DNA of 64,000 nt from the NCBI GenBank assembly GCA_034440575.1, contig JAOTOL010001372.1:692501-756500 (forward strand). The letters are read 5' to 3'. The stretch is from Imbricaverruca yamaguchii (taxonomy: Eukaryota > Arthropoda > Thecostraca > Neoverrucidae). The position numbers were made by a program, and so were the translations under genes. This document shows positions 1-13,064 of the stretch, piece after piece. The notes beneath the pieces are model-generated. The model had not been told where the DNA came from and did not search any database. It was given only the letters and a program-made list of their open reading frames with translations. Position 1 is the first letter of the stretch. Every line of letters starts with the position of its first letter.

Positions 1-150
1 AAGGTGTCCTAGGGAGGGAGCCAAGGTGGAATATCTGCTACCGGGCGGCCTAGGGAGGGAGCCAAGGTGGAAGGTCTGTGCTGCAGGGTGGGCTAGGAAG
101 GAAGTCATGGTGCAAGACCTGCACTACGGTGTAGGCTGGGGAGAGAGCCG
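1..150 (+). repeat. Degenerate 41-bp tandem repeat, continues left of window
   Basis: CTAGGGAGGGAGCCAAGGTG recurs at 9 and 50, and in more diverged form at about 92 and 131. About 3.5 copies. Confidence 0.7.
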
Positions 151-291
151 TGACAGAACCGTATCCATTACACTTTGCTAGTGATGCTGTTCGGGCTGCT
201 TCCAGTCTGGGTTGGTGCTTAGACTTTGCTAATCGACTCGCTATGCTTACGAGCCCACGAGTGTGTGCATGGGGATGCGTATGCCTTTCTG

Positions 292-432
<141 letters not shown>

Positions 433-433
433 C

Positions 434-1100
<667 letters not shown>

Positions 1101-1454
1101 GGTGTGTGTGTTTGTGAACCGATTTAGCTTTCCACGGCATGCATAACCAGGAAACACTCGGGCTCAAGTCATACAGGCCGAAGTGTTGTTCTGTCTCCAC
1201 ACAAAACTCAGTGCCACTTTTCACAACCTCCCCAGTACCGGGTTAGGTCCCTGACCTCCGAGTGCTGTCTTGCGCCCTCTGACCTCTAACCTTTGACTTT
1301 CAGTCAGTCCCACTGGAACTTTGCATTGGCTACGCGCCGGAAATTTGATCATAACATGTGTGACGAACATTTCCAAAGCGATTATTTGATTTATTTGGGC
1401 GGCTGTCTCTGTGCAGATGTCGCTCTGGAACAACACGTTGTTCCGACATATAGC

Positions 1455-3840
1455 CGTGAGTGGCTGGTGACCTGGCCGGGAGTGGCTGGTGACCTGGCCG
1501 TGAGTGGCTGGTGACCTGGCCGTGAGTGGCTGGTGATCTGGCCGTGAGTGGCTGGTGACCTGGCCGTGAGTGGCTGGTGACCTGGCCGTGAGTGGCTGGT
1601 GATCTGGCCGTGAGTGGCTGGTGATCTGGCCGTGAGTGGCTGGTGATCTGGCCGTGAGTGGCTGGTGATCTGGCCGTGAGTGCTGGTGATCTGACCGTGA
1701 GTGGCTGGTGATCTGACCGTGAGTGGCTGGTGATCTGGCCGTGAGTGGCTGGTGACCTGGCCGTGAGTGGCTGGTGACCTGACCGTGAGTGGCTGGTGAC
1801 CTGGCCGTTAGTTCTGGTGACCTGGCCGTGAGTGGCTGGTGACCTGGCCGTGAGTGCTGGTGATCTGGCCGTAAGTGCTGGTGATCTGGCCGTGAGTGGC
1901 TGGTGATCTGGCCGTGAGTGGCTGGTGATCTGGCCGTGAGTGGCTGGTGATCTGGCCGTGAGTGGCTGGTGATCTGGCCGTGAGTGGCTGGTGACCTGGC
2001 CGTGAGTGGCTGGTGATCTGGCCGTGAGTGGCTGGTGATCTGGCCGTGAGTGGCTGGTGATCTGGCCGTGAGTGGCTGGTGATCTGGCCGTGAGTGGCTG
2101 GTGACCTGGCCGTGAGTGCTGGTGACCTGGCCGTGAGTGGCTGGTGACCTGGCCGTGAGTGGCTGGTGATCTGGCCGTGAGTGGGTGGTGACCTGGCCGT
2201 GAGTGGGTGGTGACCTGGCCGTGTGTGGCTGGTGACCTGGCCGTGAGTGCTGGTGATCTGGCCGTGAGTGGCTGGTGATCTGGCCGTGAGTGGCTGGTGA
2301 TCTGGCCGTGAGTGGGTGGTGATCTGGCCGTGAGTGGCTGGTGATCTGGCCGTGAGTGGCTGGTGACCTGACCGTGAGTGCTGGTGACCTGGCCGTGAGT
2401 GGCTGGTGACCTGGCCGTGAGTTCTGGTGACCTGGCCGTGAGTGGCTGGTGACCTGGCCGTGAGTGGCTGGTGATCTGGCCGTGAGTGGCTGGTGACCTG
2501 GCCGTGAGTGGGTGGTGATCTGGCCGTGAGTGGCTGGTTATCTGGCCGTGAGTGGCTGGTGATCTGACCGTGAGTGGCTGGTGACCTGGCCGTGAGTGCT
2601 GGTGACCTGGCCGTGAGTGGCTGGTGACCTGGCCATGAGTGCTGGTGACCTGGCCGTGAGTTCTGGTGACCTGGCCGTGAGTGGCTGGTGACCTGACCGT
2701 GAGTGGCTGGTGACCTGGCCGTTAGTTCTGGTGACCTGGCCGTGAGTGGCTGGTGACCTGGCCGTGAGTGGCTGGTGATCTGGCCGTGAGTGGCTGGTGA
2801 TCTGGCCGTGAGTGGCTGGTTATCTGGCCGTGAGTGGCTGGTGATCTGGCCGTGAGTGCTGGTGATCTGGCCGTGAGTGCTGGTGATCTGGCCGTGAGTG
2901 GCTGGTGATCTGGCCGTGAGTGGCTGGTGATCTGGCCGTGAGTGCTGGTGATCTGGCCGTGAGTTCTGGTGACCTGGCCGTGAGTGGCTGGTGACCTGAC
3001 CGTGAGTGGCTGGTGACCTGGCCGTGAGTTCTGGTGACCTGGCCGTGAGTGGCTGGTGACCTGGCCGTGAGTGGCTGGTGGTCTGGCCGTGAGTGGCTGG
3101 TGACCTGGCCGTGAGTGGCTGGTGACCTGGCTGTGAGTGGCTGGTGATCTGGCCGTGAGTGGCTGGTGATCTGGCCGTGAGTGGCTGGTGATCTGGCCGT
3201 GAGTTCTGGTGACCTGGCCGTGAGTGGCTGGTGACCTGACCGTGAGTGGCTGGTGACCTGGCCGTGAGTTCTGGTGACCTGGCCGTGAGTGGCTGGTGAC
3301 CTGGCCGTGAGTGGCTGGTGGTCTGGCCGTGAGTGGCTGGTGACCTGGCCGTGAGTTCTGGTGACCTGGCCGTGAGTGGCTGGTGACCTGGCCGTGAGTG
3401 GCTGGTGATCTGGCCGTGAGTGGCTGGTGATCTGGCCGTGAGTGGCTGGTGATCTGGCCGTGAGTGCTGGTGACCTGGCCGTGAGTGGCTGGTGACCTGG
3501 CCGTGAGTGGCTGGTGATCTGGCCGTGAGTGGCTGGTGACCTGGCCGTGAGTTCTGGTGACCTGGCCGTGAGTGGCTGGTGACCTGGCCGTGAGTGGCTG
3601 GTGACCTGACCGTGAACTGTGTACTGGCCGTGAGTGGCTGGTGACCTGGCCGTGAGTGTCTGGTGACCTGGCCGTGAGTGGCTGGTGATCTGGCCGTGAG
3701 TGGCTGGTGACCTGGCCGTGAGTGGCTGGTGACCTGGCCGTGAGTTCTGGTGATCTGGCCGTGAGTGGCTGGTGATCTGGCCGTGAGTGCTGGTGATCTG
3801 GCCGTGAGTGCTGGTGACCTGGCCGTGAGTGGCTGGTGGT
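1455..3840 (+). repeat. 22-bp minisatellite, about 110 copies
   Basis: Unit GTGAGTGGCTGGTGATCTGG plus CC, with 21-bp variants GTGAGTGCTGG and GTGAGTTCTGG and frequent T/C alternation in GATCTGG/GACCTGG. Nearly every unit carries the splice-donor-like CGTGAGT. The minus strand is stop-free over 686 codons because the 22-bp unit lacks stops in all three phases; not a gene. Confidence 0.98.
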
Positions 3841-3849
3841 CAACTGACC

Positions 3850-4160
3850 TGACCTGACCTCCGGGCAAAAGCTAAGTCAGAGCAGCGAGTTGGAATGCAC
3901 ACGTCTCCGAGGCCATTGTCGGCAGACACACATCGCCCCAGGAGGACACCGACATGTATTGCTTCGGTGTTAGCATGTCTACTTATCAGTCCTTGTTAAT
4001 GTTCGGTCGGATGAGGTCCGAAAGTTGGTTTTAGACAACTATTGATCAACTTTTTAGGGCGTCTAAGTCGAGATGAAAATCAGTTCATTCATCAACAGCA
4101 TTACCCATTGCTGTTAGTTTGATTCTGACATTAAATTTAAGCACAGTATTCCTCAACCAT
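3850..4160. other. No gene recognised
   Basis: Unique-looking sequence between the 22-bp array and the RT relic; nothing identifiable seen. Confidence 0.5.
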
Positions 4161-4162
4161 AC

Positions 4163-4510
4163 CTATATTTTGCTTAGAATGATGATGACAAGAATTGGAC
4201 ATGGAACGGGGCCCTGAGGCATCTTACTCAGGGCATCCTTCCATTCAAATTTACGTCCATTTAGTAGTGTTCTTTGCTCTCTTTCCATTAACCATGCTTC
4301 AATCCAACCTAACACTTTTCGTTCAGTCTCGTGCTGCTCCAGCTGACGAACAAGAAGCGCATAAAGAATTGCATGACAAGTTTTACTAAAGTACACTTCA
4401 TCTATTCTGTTTCCATTGCAACGTCCATAGCTGCATACTCAATGAACTCCAGAAAGTTGCTTAAGCAAAGTCTCCCAGTCGAAATCCATGTCAAGCACTC
4501 CTTAAAACAT
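4163..4510 (-). pseudogene. Reverse transcriptase relic of a CR1/jockey-like LINE
   Basis: Minus-strand fragment of an RT palm domain. One frame reads YFSKTCHAIL, corresponding to the YLDFSKAFD block with its catalytic Asp lost. It is followed by KVLGWIEAWLMEREQRTLLNG, matching the KWIELWLSDRQQRVMLNG segment of the LINE copies here, and MPQGPVPCPILVII, matching GVPQGSVLGPLLF. Just upstream (higher coordinates) another frame reads GRLCLSNFLEFIEYAAM, aligning to GRSCLTNLLDFLNFATE. It is heavily decayed, with at least one frameshift, and clearly older than the copies at 6.7 and 62.5 kb. Confidence 0.8.
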
Positions 4511-4902
4511 CGTGGCTATCAATTTCAAATTGAAGTCATCGAGTTGGTGGCTGCGGCTCAGTTACGACCAACTAGCGTGAGTCGTCAGCTGGCTTCAGAA
4601 GGCGGTAGCACTTAGGTTTGCTCCAGACACTTCTGGTGCATGGCGTGCAGTTTGAGTCGGTGTGCTTGATCGGCACCATTGTAAAATAACGGCGAAATTC
4701 ATATCTGAATCGCACGGCTTATACGGAAGCATCACAAAGACCAGTCGCCATGTTCGATGAATTTTGCAACGATCAGGTCCGTGTATGCAGACGCAGGATG
4801 CGATATGAGTATCAGGTGTTGTAGAAACCGGTATAGGTCTGTCCGCGCGCAAGACAAGCTTCACACAAAAGTGCCCCTTGAGACGTCGTCGAGTGTAGTG
4901 CT

Positions 4903-6062
4903 GACGCCCGTCTTCCCCGGCCACGTCGGCAGAGGGGTGACACTGATGCCCGTCTACCCCGGCCACGCCGGCAGAGGGGTGACACTGACGCCCGTCTGCC
5001 CCAGCCACGTCGGCAGAGGGGTGACACTGATGCCCGTCTACCCCGGCCACGCCGGCAGAGGGGTGACACTGACGCCCGTCTGCCCCAGCCACGTCGGCAG
5101 AGGGGTGACACTGATGCCCGTCTACCCCGGCCACGCCGGCAGAGGGGTGACACTGACGCCCGTCTGCCCCAGCCACGTCGGCAGAGGGGTGACACTGATG
5201 CCCGTCTACCCCGGCCACGCCGGCAGAGGGGTGACACTGACGCCCGTCTGCCCCAGCCACGTCGGCAGAGGGGTGACACTGATGCCCGTCTACCCCGGCC
5301 ACGCCGGCAGAGGGGTGACACTGATGCCCGTCTGCCCCAGCCACGTCGGCAGAGGGGTGACACTGATGTCCGTCTGTCCGGCCCCGTCGGCAGAGGGGTG
5401 ACACTGACGCCCGCCTACCCCGGCCCCGTCGGCAGAGGGGTGACACTGATGTCCGTCTGTCCGGCCCCGTCGGCAGAGGGGTGACACTGATGCCCGTCTA
5501 CCCCGGCCACGTCGGCAGAGGGGTGACGCTGATGTCCGTCTGTCCGGCCACGTCGGCAGAGGGGTGACACTGACGCCCGCCTACCCCGGCCCCGTCGGCA
5601 GAGTGGTGACGCTGATGTCCGTCTGTCCGGCCACGCCGGCAGAGGGGTGACGCTGACGCCCGCCTACCCCGGCCCCGTCGGCAGAGGGGTGACACTGATG
5701 CCCGTCTGCCCCGGCCACGTCGGCAGAGGGGTGACACTGATGCCCGTCTACCCCGGCCACGTCGGCAGAGGGGTGACGCTGATGTCCGTCTGTCCGGCCC
5801 CGTCGGCAGAGTGGTGACGCTGACGCCCGCCTGCCCCGGCCCCGTCGGCAGAGTGGTGACGCTGATGTCCGTCTGTCCGGCCACGCCGGCAGAGTGGTGA
5901 CGCTGATGTCCGTCTGTCCGGCCCCGTCGGCAGAGGGGTGACGCTGACGCCCGTCTGCCCCAGCCACGTCGGCAGAGGGGTGACGCTTGACACCCGTCTG
6001 CCCCGGCCACGTCGGCAGAGTGGTGACACTGATGTCCGTCTGTCCGGCCACGTCGGCAGAGT
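4903..6062 (+). repeat. 42-bp minisatellite with 84-bp higher-order period
   Basis: Units share GTCGGCAGAGGGGTGACACT. In the left half two unit types alternate regularly (GATGCCCGTCTACCCCGG / GACGCCCGTCTGCCCCAG). The right half mixes more variants. Long open frames on both strands (Cys/Arg-rich) reflect the multiple-of-three unit. Confidence 0.98.
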
Positions 6063-6570
6063 ACCGCTGCCAACAGCGCCTTTCTTCGCACCCCAGCCAC
6101 CTGGCGTGATCTGCACGTCAGATACACGAGCCCTTTCAGAGTGCTCCGTTAAGCCTGACAAGCCGCGCGCGCGTTACAAGTCGGTTCGGCTCCCGTCGGG
6201 TCCCGTTTGTTATGCTGCTCCGACGATAAATTGCCCGGGAGGCGTCTCTCAGTGCGGCGAACCAGCAGATGGCGAGCGTGTGTGTGCGACAGAGTAACAA
6301 CACAGCGCCGTCTGTTTACGATTGTGTACACGCCCAATGCCGGTCTGTCGTCCGTTGGCCACCCCTGCCGCTCCTCCTCTCAAACAAAGAAACTCACCTC
6401 TCCCACTGTCAATAATGCCACCTCGTTCTAGGGCAGACATAGACTGTGGCGTTTGTCATCCATGGCTTTTCCTGCACTTGAGTCAGACCATGGTTCCTGC
6501 CTTTCACTTGTTCTTTTTTGGGAAAAAAAAGTATTTGATGGCGAGTCCCTCAAACCTGGTTTGTTTGAGG
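6063..6570. other. GC-rich then mixed unique sequence, no gene recognised
   Basis: 6063-6300 is GC-rich with many CpGs, followed by ordinary sequence up to the CA repeat. No exon could be supported. Confidence 0.4.
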
Positions 6571-6682
<112 letters not shown>

Positions 6683-6714
6683 ATATATGATTTGTGAGGA
6701 AATCAGGAGAAACT

Positions 6715-9030
6715 TTAAGAGGATGTGCCTTATTCTTGGTGACTAATCTAAAAGGTTATGAAATTGCTGGTGTTGGCTCCCCATCATGCAAAATGTTTAT
6801 GGAATGCCTTGAAGAGGACCTGTTCTTACACCAGTTTGTATCGGAACCTACCAAGCATGGCTCATTCTTGGACCTTGTATTCCCGGGTTTAAGTGACTTG
6901 GTTCAAGACTTGACGGTAGGAGAAACTCTGGGAAGAAGTGACCATAACATAGTTAGATTCAAGGCACATGTAGTGGAAATTATTAAGGATAATTTGGTAA
7001 AGGTTACAAATTTCAACAAAGCAGACTTTGACTGCATGAGAATGGCTTTAAGTGCCATCAGATGGGAAGAAGAATACCCCAATTTAAATGCCTGCGAAAT
7101 GTGGGAAAAGTTCAAATCTTACTTGAAGGAAATTCAGATTAGACATGTCCCCAAAAAACAAAGACGCAAAAGAGGGGTAAGAAAGCCAGCATGGCTTACA
7201 CCAGATTTGATAACAGCAATTAAGGCTAAGAAAACTGCATTTAGAGTCTTTAAAGAAACTTCAAATGTCGCTAATCTAAAGGTGTATCGAAAAGCTAGAG
7301 ACACTGTGAAGCAAAAAGCCAGAGCAGCAAATCGAGCAAAAGAACTGGATTTAGCCAGAAACTGTAATGGGGACAGTAAAAAGTTCTTTAGTTTCTACAA
7401 GCTGAGTAAAGTTTCTAGCACAATTGGTCCACTGGAAGTAAACGGGACTACATTTGGGGAGGATAGTGAGATGGTTGAGGAGCTGAGCAAGCAGTTTAAA
7501 CCAGTGTTTACATTGCAAGATATGACCAATCTGCCGACCGTACACCATAGTTCAGTGACATGTGATCTGATAAATGATGTTGATTTCATTGATAGTAATG
7601 TTGTTTACAATCATATCAGGAAAATAAAGCCAAACAAGGCAGCAGGACCTGATGAAATTTATGCTAGGGTGTTGCGGGAAACTGAAAAGGAACTGACATT
7701 TCCACTTGGAGACACTTCCACAAGGACGATCGTGTCTCACAAATCTCTTGGACTTTTTTAACTTCGCCACAGAACAATTTGATCAGGGAAATCAGGTTGA
7801 TGTAGCATATCTTGACTTTAGTAAGGCCTTTGACAAGGTACCCCATAAACGGTTAATGATACAGCTTCAGTCCCATGGTATTGCAGGTAGCATCTTAAAA
7901 TGGATAGAGTTGTGGCTTTCAGATAGACAGCAAAGAGTGATGCTAAATGGTACAAAATCATCATGGCAAAATGTTCTTAGTGGAGTCCCCCAGGGGTCAG
8001 TACTGGAGCCACTACTGTTCGTTATATTTGTAAATAACATTGAAAGTGGCCTAAGCAGTAAAGTTGCGAAATTTGCGGATGATTTGAAGGTCTTTAGGGC
8101 AATAACAGGTCAAGATGAGCATATCTCGCTGCAAAAAGACTTAGACGAACTTGTGAAGTGGTCCGAAGAATGGCAAATGAAATTTAATTTTGATAAGTGC
8201 AAAATCATGCATGTAGGTAAGCAGCATATGAAGGCTCCATACTTGATGGGTGGCCAAGTGCTATCAGTGACTCAACAGGAGAAGGATTTAGGTGTTATTC
8301 TAAACACAAAATTGGGGGCATCAGAACAGACCAAGGAAGCCAGGAAGAAGGCACTGAGAATGCTCGGGGCAATAAATAGGAATGTATCATACAGAAGTGA
8401 TGAAGTGATCAGGAAGCTTTACTGTGCATATGTCAGGCCACATTTGGAATACTGCATCCAAGCTTGGTCTCTTAGCTATGAACAAAATTGCTGGCTTTTA
8501 GAGAGAGTACAAAAGAGGGCTAAAAAAATGGTTAATAGCATAAGCAACCTGGCATATGAGGAAAGATTGAAGAAATTGGATATGTTTTCTCTTAGATATA
8601 GAAGGCTGAGAGGAGATCTCATCGAGGTCTTGAAATTTGTCCATGCTCTGGAGAGGGGATATCTTGGGAAAATGTTTGAATTGAACTGAAATGATACAAT
8701 TAGAGGTCATAAATTCAAAATTAAAGTTAACCACAGCAGAACAAGGTTAAGGCAGACTTTCTTCACCAACAGCGTAGTGGAACCCTGGAACCAGCTGCCA
8801 GAAAACATTGTCAGTAGCAGCACACTGAACATCTTTAAAAACAGCATAGACAATCACTCCAAATAGAGGGCTTTCTTTTCAGTATTACAGGGAGGGCTGA
8901 TTGCCAGATTTGGTGGGCAACTGGTTCAGTGTACAGAGTGCAACCAAGAAGGGCCCTTGTGGCTCATAGTTGCACTAATCTTTTATGTCTTTTATGTCAT
9001 TATATATATATATATACATATATACATATA
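6715..9030 (+). mobile_element. CR1/jockey-like LINE, 5'-truncated copy 1
   Basis: Homology to the second copy (from about 62508) begins around 6715, just after a CA/TA microsatellite, and lacks the 5' UTR and most of the endonuclease domain. After the ORF stop at 8866 about 130 bp of 3' UTR follow. These end TTTTATGTC TTTTATGTC ATTATATATA, a short terminal direct repeat running into a TA tract, typical of CR1-type 3' ends with microsatellite tails rather than poly(A). No target duplication was identified. Confidence 0.85.
6745..8866 (+). pseudogene. CR1/jockey-like LINE ORF2 (endonuclease end plus reverse transcriptase), deleted and frameshifted
   Basis: Protein of a non-LTR retrotransposon. 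Segment 6745-7707 encodes the C-terminal endonuclease region (SDHNIVRFKAH) and the linker to RT (KIKPNKAAGPDEIYARVL). At 7708-7722 a 15-bp filler replaces 230 bp present in the sister copy at 63501-63730, removing the first RT blocks and shifting the frame. Segment 7723-8689 then reads LDFSKAFDKVP (about 7811), GVPQGSVLEPLLF and FADDLKVF (about 8072, catalytic Asp pair intact), followed by the RT thumb with YVRPHLEYC and LLERVQKRA. A TGA at 8687-8689 interrupts the C-terminal module (RGHKFKIKV...VVEPWNQLPENIV), which otherwise runs in frame to TAG at 8864-8866. GSVLEP, where related elements usually have GSVLGP, is another likely defect. The element cannot encode a full protein. Confidence 0.93.
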
Positions 9031-9382
9031 CATACAAATATGTTTATACAGGATACACTGATGTATATCGAATGAGAAGAACTGAATGCTGATTAATCCA
9101 ACCTTGAAGAGCGAAGTTCATTAGCTTGGTTACGCCGCTGCCCATTCCGTCTGCTGCCGGCCATTTTATTTTGCCTTCACCTGCGACATTGATTATCTCT
9201 GCTCGGGGGTCCTGAGACTACCTCGTCCCATTGAGCTAGTTCTGAAATAGGATGGCCCTTTGATTATCCTGGAACAACTGAGATTGATCTTCGCCATTTT
9301 CACTGCCCAAAACCGCCTATGACATTGCCGTCCACCTAATCGGTTCGGCGGCGACTTTCTGTAGCATTGGTGCGCCTGCTCT

Positions 9383-9724
9383 GTTGGTGACGTGACACTG
9401 GCTGTCTGGTGTGCGTGGTGACGTGATACTGGCTGTCTGCTGTGTGTGGTGACGTGACACTGGCTGTCTGGTGTGCGTGGTGACGTGACACTGGCTGTCT
9501 GCTGTGTGTGGTGACGTGACACTGGCTGTCTGGTGTGTGTGGTGACGTGACGCTGGCTGTCTGCCGTGTGTGGTGACGTGACGCTGGCTGTCTGCTGTGT
9601 GTGGTGACGTGACACTGGCTGTCTGGTGTGTGTGGTGACGTGACACTGGCTGTCTGGTGTGTGTGGTGACGTGACGCTGGCTGTCTGCTGTGTGTGGTGA
9701 CGTGACGCTGGCTGTCTGCCGTGA
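9383..9724 (+). repeat. 31-bp minisatellite, about 11 copies
   Basis: Unit contains GGTGACGTGACACTGGCTGT followed by CTGGTGTGTGT or CTGCTGTGTGT variants. Confidence 0.95.
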
Positions 9725-10830
9725 GATGCTGCTGATGAGCCCGCGGCCGTTGCACGGCCCAGTCTGGCTGTGCCGTGTGCAGTTTTTGCCGACCCGGCCG
9801 CCGACCGTTGGGCATAAACAGACGGCTGCGGATAGGCAAACAGCCGGGGGCGCCAGGTCGGCCGCCGTCGACCAGTCTTCGATTCGGCAGTCAGAGCCGG
9901 CGAGGCTGGAAAACAATCGACCGCCGCCAGCGAGCACCTCAGAATGCGCGCATCTACTCGGCCCTCTGATGATGCTCGACTCACCGAACGGCTCTGCGTT
10001 TCGATGGTGTGTTTAGCACAGCACAGCAACGATTACTGCGTTGTTGATTATGCTCAAATATTGATGATGCTCACAGATTATGGTCATTGCGATGCTCTCT
10101 TGATGGTGGTCTTACGCAATGTTTCAGTCGTTTGATGAGAGCATTTCCTATTTAGGAAGTGCGGTTTTGTGCAGCACAAACTGCGTTTTGACGGCCTCAC
10201 CTTTCCCGCGGTGAGATCCAATAAATTACAATCGGTGCCAAGGATTGTATTTTTTGCCTGGCTGGTGAAGGCAACTAGACCGGTTTCATGTTTTGGAAAA
10301 CGCCTCCATGGTTATCGATCGTAATGGAAAATTAGCTATGGAATAGTTCCATCAATTCATGTAAACTAATGCAGCCACATCAATTTATTCGAACACCACT
10401 TATCATAATAGTATCTTAAAGTTTATGTCACGCGTATATATTGGTATGCGCCTGCCTTTGATGCACTTTTATGGACACTTTTCCGACATATTTCCACTAA
10501 ATTACCCCTTGGCAGTCTGCCTGGAAGCATTCTTGAACCGGTGCCTCCATGCTCTCTACCAAGGACTTGTGCACTTGCGGAACATGCATATCACAAACGT
10601 TTCACGGATCCCTTCGCACAGCCTTCGCTCGACGTCTCTAGTTTCTCAGTCACTCGAGGGCACCTTCGATGGCAGGATCCACGTGAATCACCGAGGAGCA
10701 GCGCCTGTCCACGGTTATCAGCTGCTGGGAAAATGTGCCGCCAGCCGAGGTGCGCGGCTCGTTTCCACCATTGTTCTGCCGGTAACTCGGTCGCGGTGTA
10801 AGTCGACGGCCACGACTGCGGGGCGGCCGG
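9725..10830. other. No gene recognised
   Basis: GC-rich to about 9970, then AT-richer unique sequence, then a GC-rich stretch near 10690-10830. Short open frames exist but none resembles a known protein. Confidence 0.45.
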
Positions 10831-10831
10831 C

Positions 10832-10888
10832 GACTGTCGCACTGTCGCACTGTCGCACTGTCGCACTGTCGCACTGTCACACTGTCGA
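10832..10888 (+). repeat. 8-bp tandem repeat (TCGCACTG), about 7 copies
   Basis: Perfect TCGCACTG units with a final TCACACTG, inside a GC-rich segment. Confidence 0.95.
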
Positions 10889-11340
10889 CACGCGGCGCCA
10901 TCCAGTGCACTAGGATCAATAGCTCCGTCTCAGATGACCATTAGACAGCATTATCGCCACCTGAGCGGCGGCGGCGCCTTTCAGTGCGGGTGGCCGCGCG
11001 CCGGTTGTCGGCCGTAAACAGGCTCATATTTCAGCGGCCGGCCGTCGCGTGCCGGAAGGATGGTCGCGCCGTGGCCGGGCTAGACCGCAGCATCCGAGCT
11101 GCCTCTCCGAGTCTGACCGAGGTCATCTGGCGAATGACGTCACGTCTGACGCTGTGACAGAACGGCTAAGCATGTGGACGACTCACGGAGAGCCACGTCG
11201 TCTCGTGAAGCACACCCAGTGTAGTGCTTCGAAGTAATGTGCGAAGTCGAAAGGAATTGAGCCTGACAATAGGCGAACTTCACAGAGAAATACTGATTTA
11301 ATTATCATAATGCAATCTTTTGTTAGGAGGTAGAATGGGG

Positions 11341-11412
11341 GCGGGGATGGCCGAGTGGTTAAGGTGTCGGGCTATGGGTACCAAAGGTCCCGGGTTCGAC
11401 GCAATTTCAAAT
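11341..11412 (+). repeat. tRNA-Ser-like SINE head or tRNA pseudogene
   Basis: GCGGGGATGGCCGAGTGGTT matches the acceptor and D-arm of a serine-type tRNA (A box TGGCCGAGTGG at 11348). The B box GGTTCGACGC starts at about 11393, at normal spacing. The anticodon arm does not fold well and no matching 3' acceptor strand follows, so a functional tRNA gene is unlikely. A tRNA-derived SINE head with pol III promoter boxes is the best reading. Confidence 0.6.
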
Positions 11413-11529
11413 GTCGATGGAATCTGCGACTTAGGTGTACGACACCACGTGCAGTGTGTAGTGCGGTAGCTCCAATACCCTTAGCGCCTCTGACAATTAT
11501 CGCACAACGCACATCACTTGACTGGCATC

Positions 11530-11772
11530 ACTGCCTGCCACACCTGCCACACCTGCCTAATCTGCCACACCTGCCACATCTGTCACACCTGCCACACGCA
11601 CCGCACCTGGTATACCTACCGCATCTACCACACCTGTCATACCTGCCGCACCTCCCACGCCTGCCACATCTACCACACCTGCCGTACCTGTCACACCTAC
11701 TGCATCTGGCACACCTTCAACGTCTGCAGCACCTACCACATACATCTGCCACACCCACCGCATCTTCCACAT
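11530..11772 (+). repeat. Degenerate 9-bp CACCTGCCA repeat
   Basis: Repeated CACACCTGC / CATACCTGC / CATCTACCA units, imperfect. Gives stop-free His/Leu/Pro-rich frames that are not genes. Confidence 0.9.
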
Positions 11773-12362
11773 CCGCTAAGAAGCCAGCAGTGGCACTCAT
11801 TCAGTTTCTGGTATTGAACTGAAAATTTAAGGCAAGAAAAAATAGTGATCTACATTTCAAGATGGAGACTCCCAATTCGAATTTTTGAGCACGAGAAGTG
11901 CATTTCCGTATGGGTACACTTCTCTGCACTGAAAGCCACTTCCAAGAATGTCTTCCGTAGGATCCCCTACCTCTGATAGGGATAGGGAGCTCCATCTGTA
12001 GTCCAGACGTCGAGTCGCCGACTAACTTAGAGGTCGGTGGTTGAGGTCCCCTTCCAGGATCGAGTTCCAAATGTTGGGAGGAGACCGTTAAAAGGGAAGG
12101 GACCATCTTCATCAAGTTTTTGCTGCTATCCCACAGTATGCGATATTTTGTGCTCGTCATTGCAAGTCAAAAAGTCCACCATTTATCGTAACTTGCAAGA
12201 ATTGTGCAGCATCAGACTCGATTATTTTCGTGTTTAGCCGGCCCTCATATAGCTGGCGGGATTTCGAAATATGTGCCCCTGCTGAGCAATTGACTGGCTG
12301 TGCCCCTGTCTGTGTGCGGGGCCACCAGTGACACCACCACCTCCTCTGCACCAGCTGTGCAT

Positions 12363-12412
12363 GGGCGCTGCATGACCGATGTAGTCGATGCGCCCCTAAA
12401 CTCCAATAACCA
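12363..12412 (+). repeat. SINE-like tail, copy 1
   Basis: About 48 bp closely matching 17025-17074: TGGGCGCTGCATGACC, then GATGTAGTCGATGCGCCC, then an A-rich end with CCAATAAC. The self-complementary GGGCG...CGCCC brackets the motif. Dispersed occurrence with an A-rich end suggests a SINE 3' region. Confidence 0.45.
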
Positions 12413-13064
12413 ACCCTCCTCTGCACCAGCTGTGCGTCACCAAACGAGTCGGACCGGAGGATAACCGTTAAAAAAAACTTGGCCTGAACCGGCCGTGGAC
12501 CAAAAAATACCGACCGACGACGGCACGAGCGTGGGCGATCTCTGCCACCGTGGTGCTACTAGCCTTTCTTGCGTGCAGTCTCCGAATACGGCGGAACAGG
12601 ATACCAGCGCAGTTACCCGGCCACTCCGCCGACAGCGGTGAAATTCGTGCGATTGTGGCTCGCGCGTGAGACAGACGGAGAATCAGGCAAGGGCCTCCTC
12701 TGAGGAATTGTCGCCAGGTGGGATTTCTTTCTCATACCTAATCACCCCAGTATGGCGGTATGCTCAATAGTAGACGCGGTCGTGTGGAGGTGATAAATAA
12801 GCGCCGCATTATGAAGGAAAAAAATTTCAAGAGCATTATTTCTTGTGTCGCATTTGTTATCCATAAGCCCACGTGACGAGCAGTGGCGCAGCTTGGATTG
12901 TACTAAGGGGGTGGGGGCGACCCAAAAAATGCGATGAAAGAGAGAAAGCCTCCGGTGCGCGCCGCGTGCCGAAAATGCATGGTGTGCGTGGTAAATGCAT
13001 GGTGAAAATATATCGTTTGGTCTAGTACATTTTTGGTGGTTAAGGGGGGGGTCCCCTGGCAAGT

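Noticed and set aside
1808..3868. 686-codon minus-strand open frame rich in HGQITSHSRPG
   Set aside because: Pure translation of the 22-bp minisatellite, whose unit lacks stops in all phases. No domain, no splice context, and comparable frames exist in other phases.
4903..6062. CRISPR-like regular array
   Set aside because: Eukaryotic tandem repeat: units are contiguous with no unique spacers. The same applies to every other array in the window.
9730..9770. Hammerhead-like CTGATGAG in a GC-rich context
   Set aside because: No GAAA at the required position and no stem I pairing. The same applies to CTGATGA occurrences near 9966, 31976, 32823 and 58932.
11341..11412. Functional tRNA-Ser gene
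   Set aside because: A and B boxes are good, but no consistent anticodon stem or 3' acceptor strand could be built.
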